Shown in pieces: positions 6,074 to 7,510 of a DNA stretch of 7,510 nucleotides. The translations under genes and the position numbers were made by a program. The notes beneath the pieces are model-generated. The model searched no databases, had not been told where the DNA came from, and was given only the letters and a program-made list of their open reading frames with translations. Position 1 is the stretch's first letter. Each line of letters opens with the position of its first letter. The stretch comes from an uncultured Clostridia bacterium. Lineage in GTDB: Bacteria; Bacillota; Clostridia; Oscillospirales; Ruminococcaceae. Where the stretch lies: the NCBI GenBank assembly GCA_945835425.1, contig CAMAJC010000084.1:1-7510 (forward strand). Direction: 5' to 3'.

Positions 6074-7465
6074 ATGAGCACAAAAGGCATCCGCGATTTC
6101 CGCCCGCAGCTGCACTATACCCCCATCATGGGCTGGATCAACGACCCCAACGGCCTGGTCTGCGTCGACGGGGTTTACCATCTGTTCAGCCAGTATGACC
6201 CCGACGTCCACCACACCGGCCCTCTTTTCTGGGACCATGCGGTGAGCCGCGACCTGATCCACTGGGAGCACCTGCCGATTGCCCTGACGCCCGACCTGCT
6301 GGGCTCCATCTTCTCCGGCAGCGCCGTATACGATAAGGAAAACACTTCCGGCTTCGGGAAAGACGGCAAAGCGCCGATTGTCGCCATGTTCACCTACCAT
6401 CACTCCTCGGAGGACGGCGACCACAGCCATGACTATGAGCAGCAGGCGATCGCTTACTCGACCGACGGCGTAAACTTTACAAAATATGAAGGAAACCCTG
6501 TCCTGCCCGGCCGGGAACGGGATTTCCGCGACCCGAAGGTGTTCCCCAACCCCGTAAAGGGCGGCTGGAGCGTCGCGACCGTCGCCGGTGACCGCGCAAG
6601 ATTCTACCATTCCGCTGACCTCAAAAACTGGGAAAAGACCGGCGAATTCGGCCCGGAAGGGAACCATTCCCTGGGCGTCTGGGAATGTCCCGACCTGTTC
6701 CCGCTGGAAATAAACGGCGAGACCAAATGGGTGCTGCTGGTCAGCATGGGCCCCAGCCGGGAAAACCGCGGCTCCCGTACCCAGTACTTTATCGGCGATT
6801 TTGACGGCGACACCTTCACCTGCGACGGCCGGTTTGACCAGGTCGAGTTTATCGACGACGGCTTTGACAACTACGCAGGCGTGACTTTCAGCAATACCGA
6901 TGAGCGGATTCTGGTCGGCTGGGCATCCAACTGGGTCTATGCCACCAAAACGCCCACCTACGATTACTGCGGCTGCCAGACGATCCCGCGGGTCATCTCC
7001 CTGGTCGATACGCCTTTGGGCGGTGTCCGGCTGGCGAGCAAGCCCGTTTCCGACGGCTTCTTTGATGCAGGAAAGCCCTCTGACGGCACACTGCCGGGCG
7101 AAGTGTTCAAGCTGACCGTCACCGGCAGCGGCGCAGCCTCCGTCACTCTCGGAAACGACAAGGGCCAGACCTTTGTCTTCGGCGTCAATGAAGCAAACGA
7201 AGTGTTTATCGACCGCAGAAATGCAGGCGCCAAAGATTTCAGCGAGATTTTCGCCGACGACTGGTTCTCGGAAAACGCCGTGCCGCGTTTTTACGACGGA
7301 AAGTGGACGCTGGAGCTGACCTTCGACCATTCGGTGGCCGAGCTGTTCGCCGACGGCGGCACCCGTGCTTTCACCTTGCAGCTGTACCCCGATACCCCCT
7401 ATACCGCTGTGACGGCGGAAGGAAACGCAAAAATCACCGTCCACACCTTAAAGTCCGCTGAATAA
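6074..7465 (+). CDS. GH32 beta-fructosidase (sucrose/fructo-oligosaccharide hydrolase)
   Basis: A complete 463-residue glycoside hydrolase family 32 enzyme that cleaves beta-fructosyl bonds in sucrose, fructo-oligosaccharides or related fructosides. All three catalytic motifs are present: WINDPNG (21-27) with nucleophile Asp24, FRDP (151-154) with stabiliser Asp153, and WECPD (203-207) with acid/base Glu204. FSG (80-82) and HAVSRDLIHW (55-64) also fit. The five-bladed propeller is followed by the beta-sandwich domain (about 340-463). There is no signal peptide, so it acts in the cytoplasm on imported sugar. AAGAAGG (6061-6067) lies 6 bases before the ATG. There is a change from the common QYNP to QYDP (40-43) and from MHWGHA to LFWDHA near the active site, which may affect specificity. 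It lies 250 bases after lysR and 32 bases before another gene, so it is probably in an operon. Invertase, exo-inulinase or levanase-type specificity cannot be separated here. Confidence 0.93.
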   Translation: MSTKGIRDFRPQLHYTPIMGWINDPNGLVCVDGVYHLFSQYDPDVHHTGPLFWDHAVSRDLIHWEHLPIALTPDLLGSIFSGSAVYDKENTSGFGKDGKAPIVAMFTYHHSSEDGDHSHDYEQQAIAYSTDGVNFTKYEGNPVLPGRERDFRDPKVFPNPVKGGWSVATVAGDRARFYHSADLKNWEKTGEFGPEGNHSLGVWECPDLFPLEINGETKWVLLVSMGPSRENRGSRTQYFIGDFDGDTFTCDGRFDQVEFIDDGFDNYAGVTFSNTDERILVGWASNWVYATKTPTYDYCGCQTIPRVISLVDTPLGGVRLASKPVSDGFFDAGKPSDGTLPGEVFKLTVTGSGAASVTLGNDKGQTFVFGVNEANEVFIDRRNAGAKDFSEIFADDWFSENAVPRFYDGKWTLELTFDHSVAELFADGGTRAFTLQLYPDTPYTAVTAEGNAKITVHTLKSAE

Positions 7466-7497
7466 CCGAAAATAAACCGCCGAAAGAAGGTACCCTT

Positions 7498-7510
7498 ATG
7501 AGCACACCTT
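7498..7510 (+). CDS. Start of a further gene, possibly another GH32 copy (cut by window end)
   Basis: An ATG at 7498 has GAAAGAAGG (7482-7490) 7 bases upstream. The first codons read MSTP. Both the leader and the opening ATGAGCACA closely resemble the start of the GH32 gene at 6074 (MSTK), as expected if it is a tandem GH32 paralogue. Only four codons are visible, so the product is a guess. It is 32 bases after the GH32 stop with no terminator between, so cotranscription is likely. Confidence 0.6.

Noticed and set aside
6056..7444. Long minus-strand open frame opposite the GH32 gene (462 codons)
   Set aside because: It is antisense to a gene with complete catalytic motifs, has no recognisable domains, and reflects the codon bias of the real gene.

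Overview
The window looks like a gut-type Firmicute (class Clostridia, perhaps Oscillospiraceae or Lachnospiraceae). This rests on strong AGGAGG-like ribosome binding sites, moderately high GC coding sequence with an AT-rich promoter region, and a typical clostridial sugar-use gene set: a GPH symporter, a ROK regulator, GH78 and GH32 enzymes, and aldo/keto reductases. The genus is inference only.

Layout. Positions 1-1600 hold two aldo/keto reductases in one + strand operon; the first is cut by the window edge. A hairpin at 1632-1666 separates them from a converging minus-strand operon. Read in its own direction, that operon is a GPH-family sugar:cation symporter (4708-3326), a ROK-family regulator without the family zinc motif (3329-2313, ATGA overlap), and a 183-residue piece of a GH78 alpha-L-rhamnosidase (2284-1733). 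The GH78 piece has lost its catalytic part and is followed by what looks like the tail of a coding frame in another register, ending just before the hairpin.

The 245-base region 4709-4953 drives both directions. It has a good minus promoter for the symporter operon, a good extended -10 promoter for the LysR gene, an AT-rich dyad between them, a GC-richer dyad on the minus start point, and a long inverted repeat in the minus leader.

On the + strand, lysR (4954-5823) is followed by a truncated GH32 C-terminus (about 5851-6048), an intact cytoplasmic GH32 beta-fructosidase (6074-7465), and the first codons of a further gene (7498 on). The leader and start of that last gene resemble those of the GH32 gene. 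This suggests a GH32 tandem array partly destroyed by recombination.

Taken together, the window is a carbohydrate-use locus. Imported oligosaccharides, possibly carried by the symporter, would be cut inside the cell by GH32. ROK and LysR proteins probably control the two divergent arms. The reductases may act on released sugars or aldehydes, but nothing links them directly. I see no mobile element, CRISPR array, RNA gene or clearly new system. The unusual parts are the gene remnants and the dense divergent control region.
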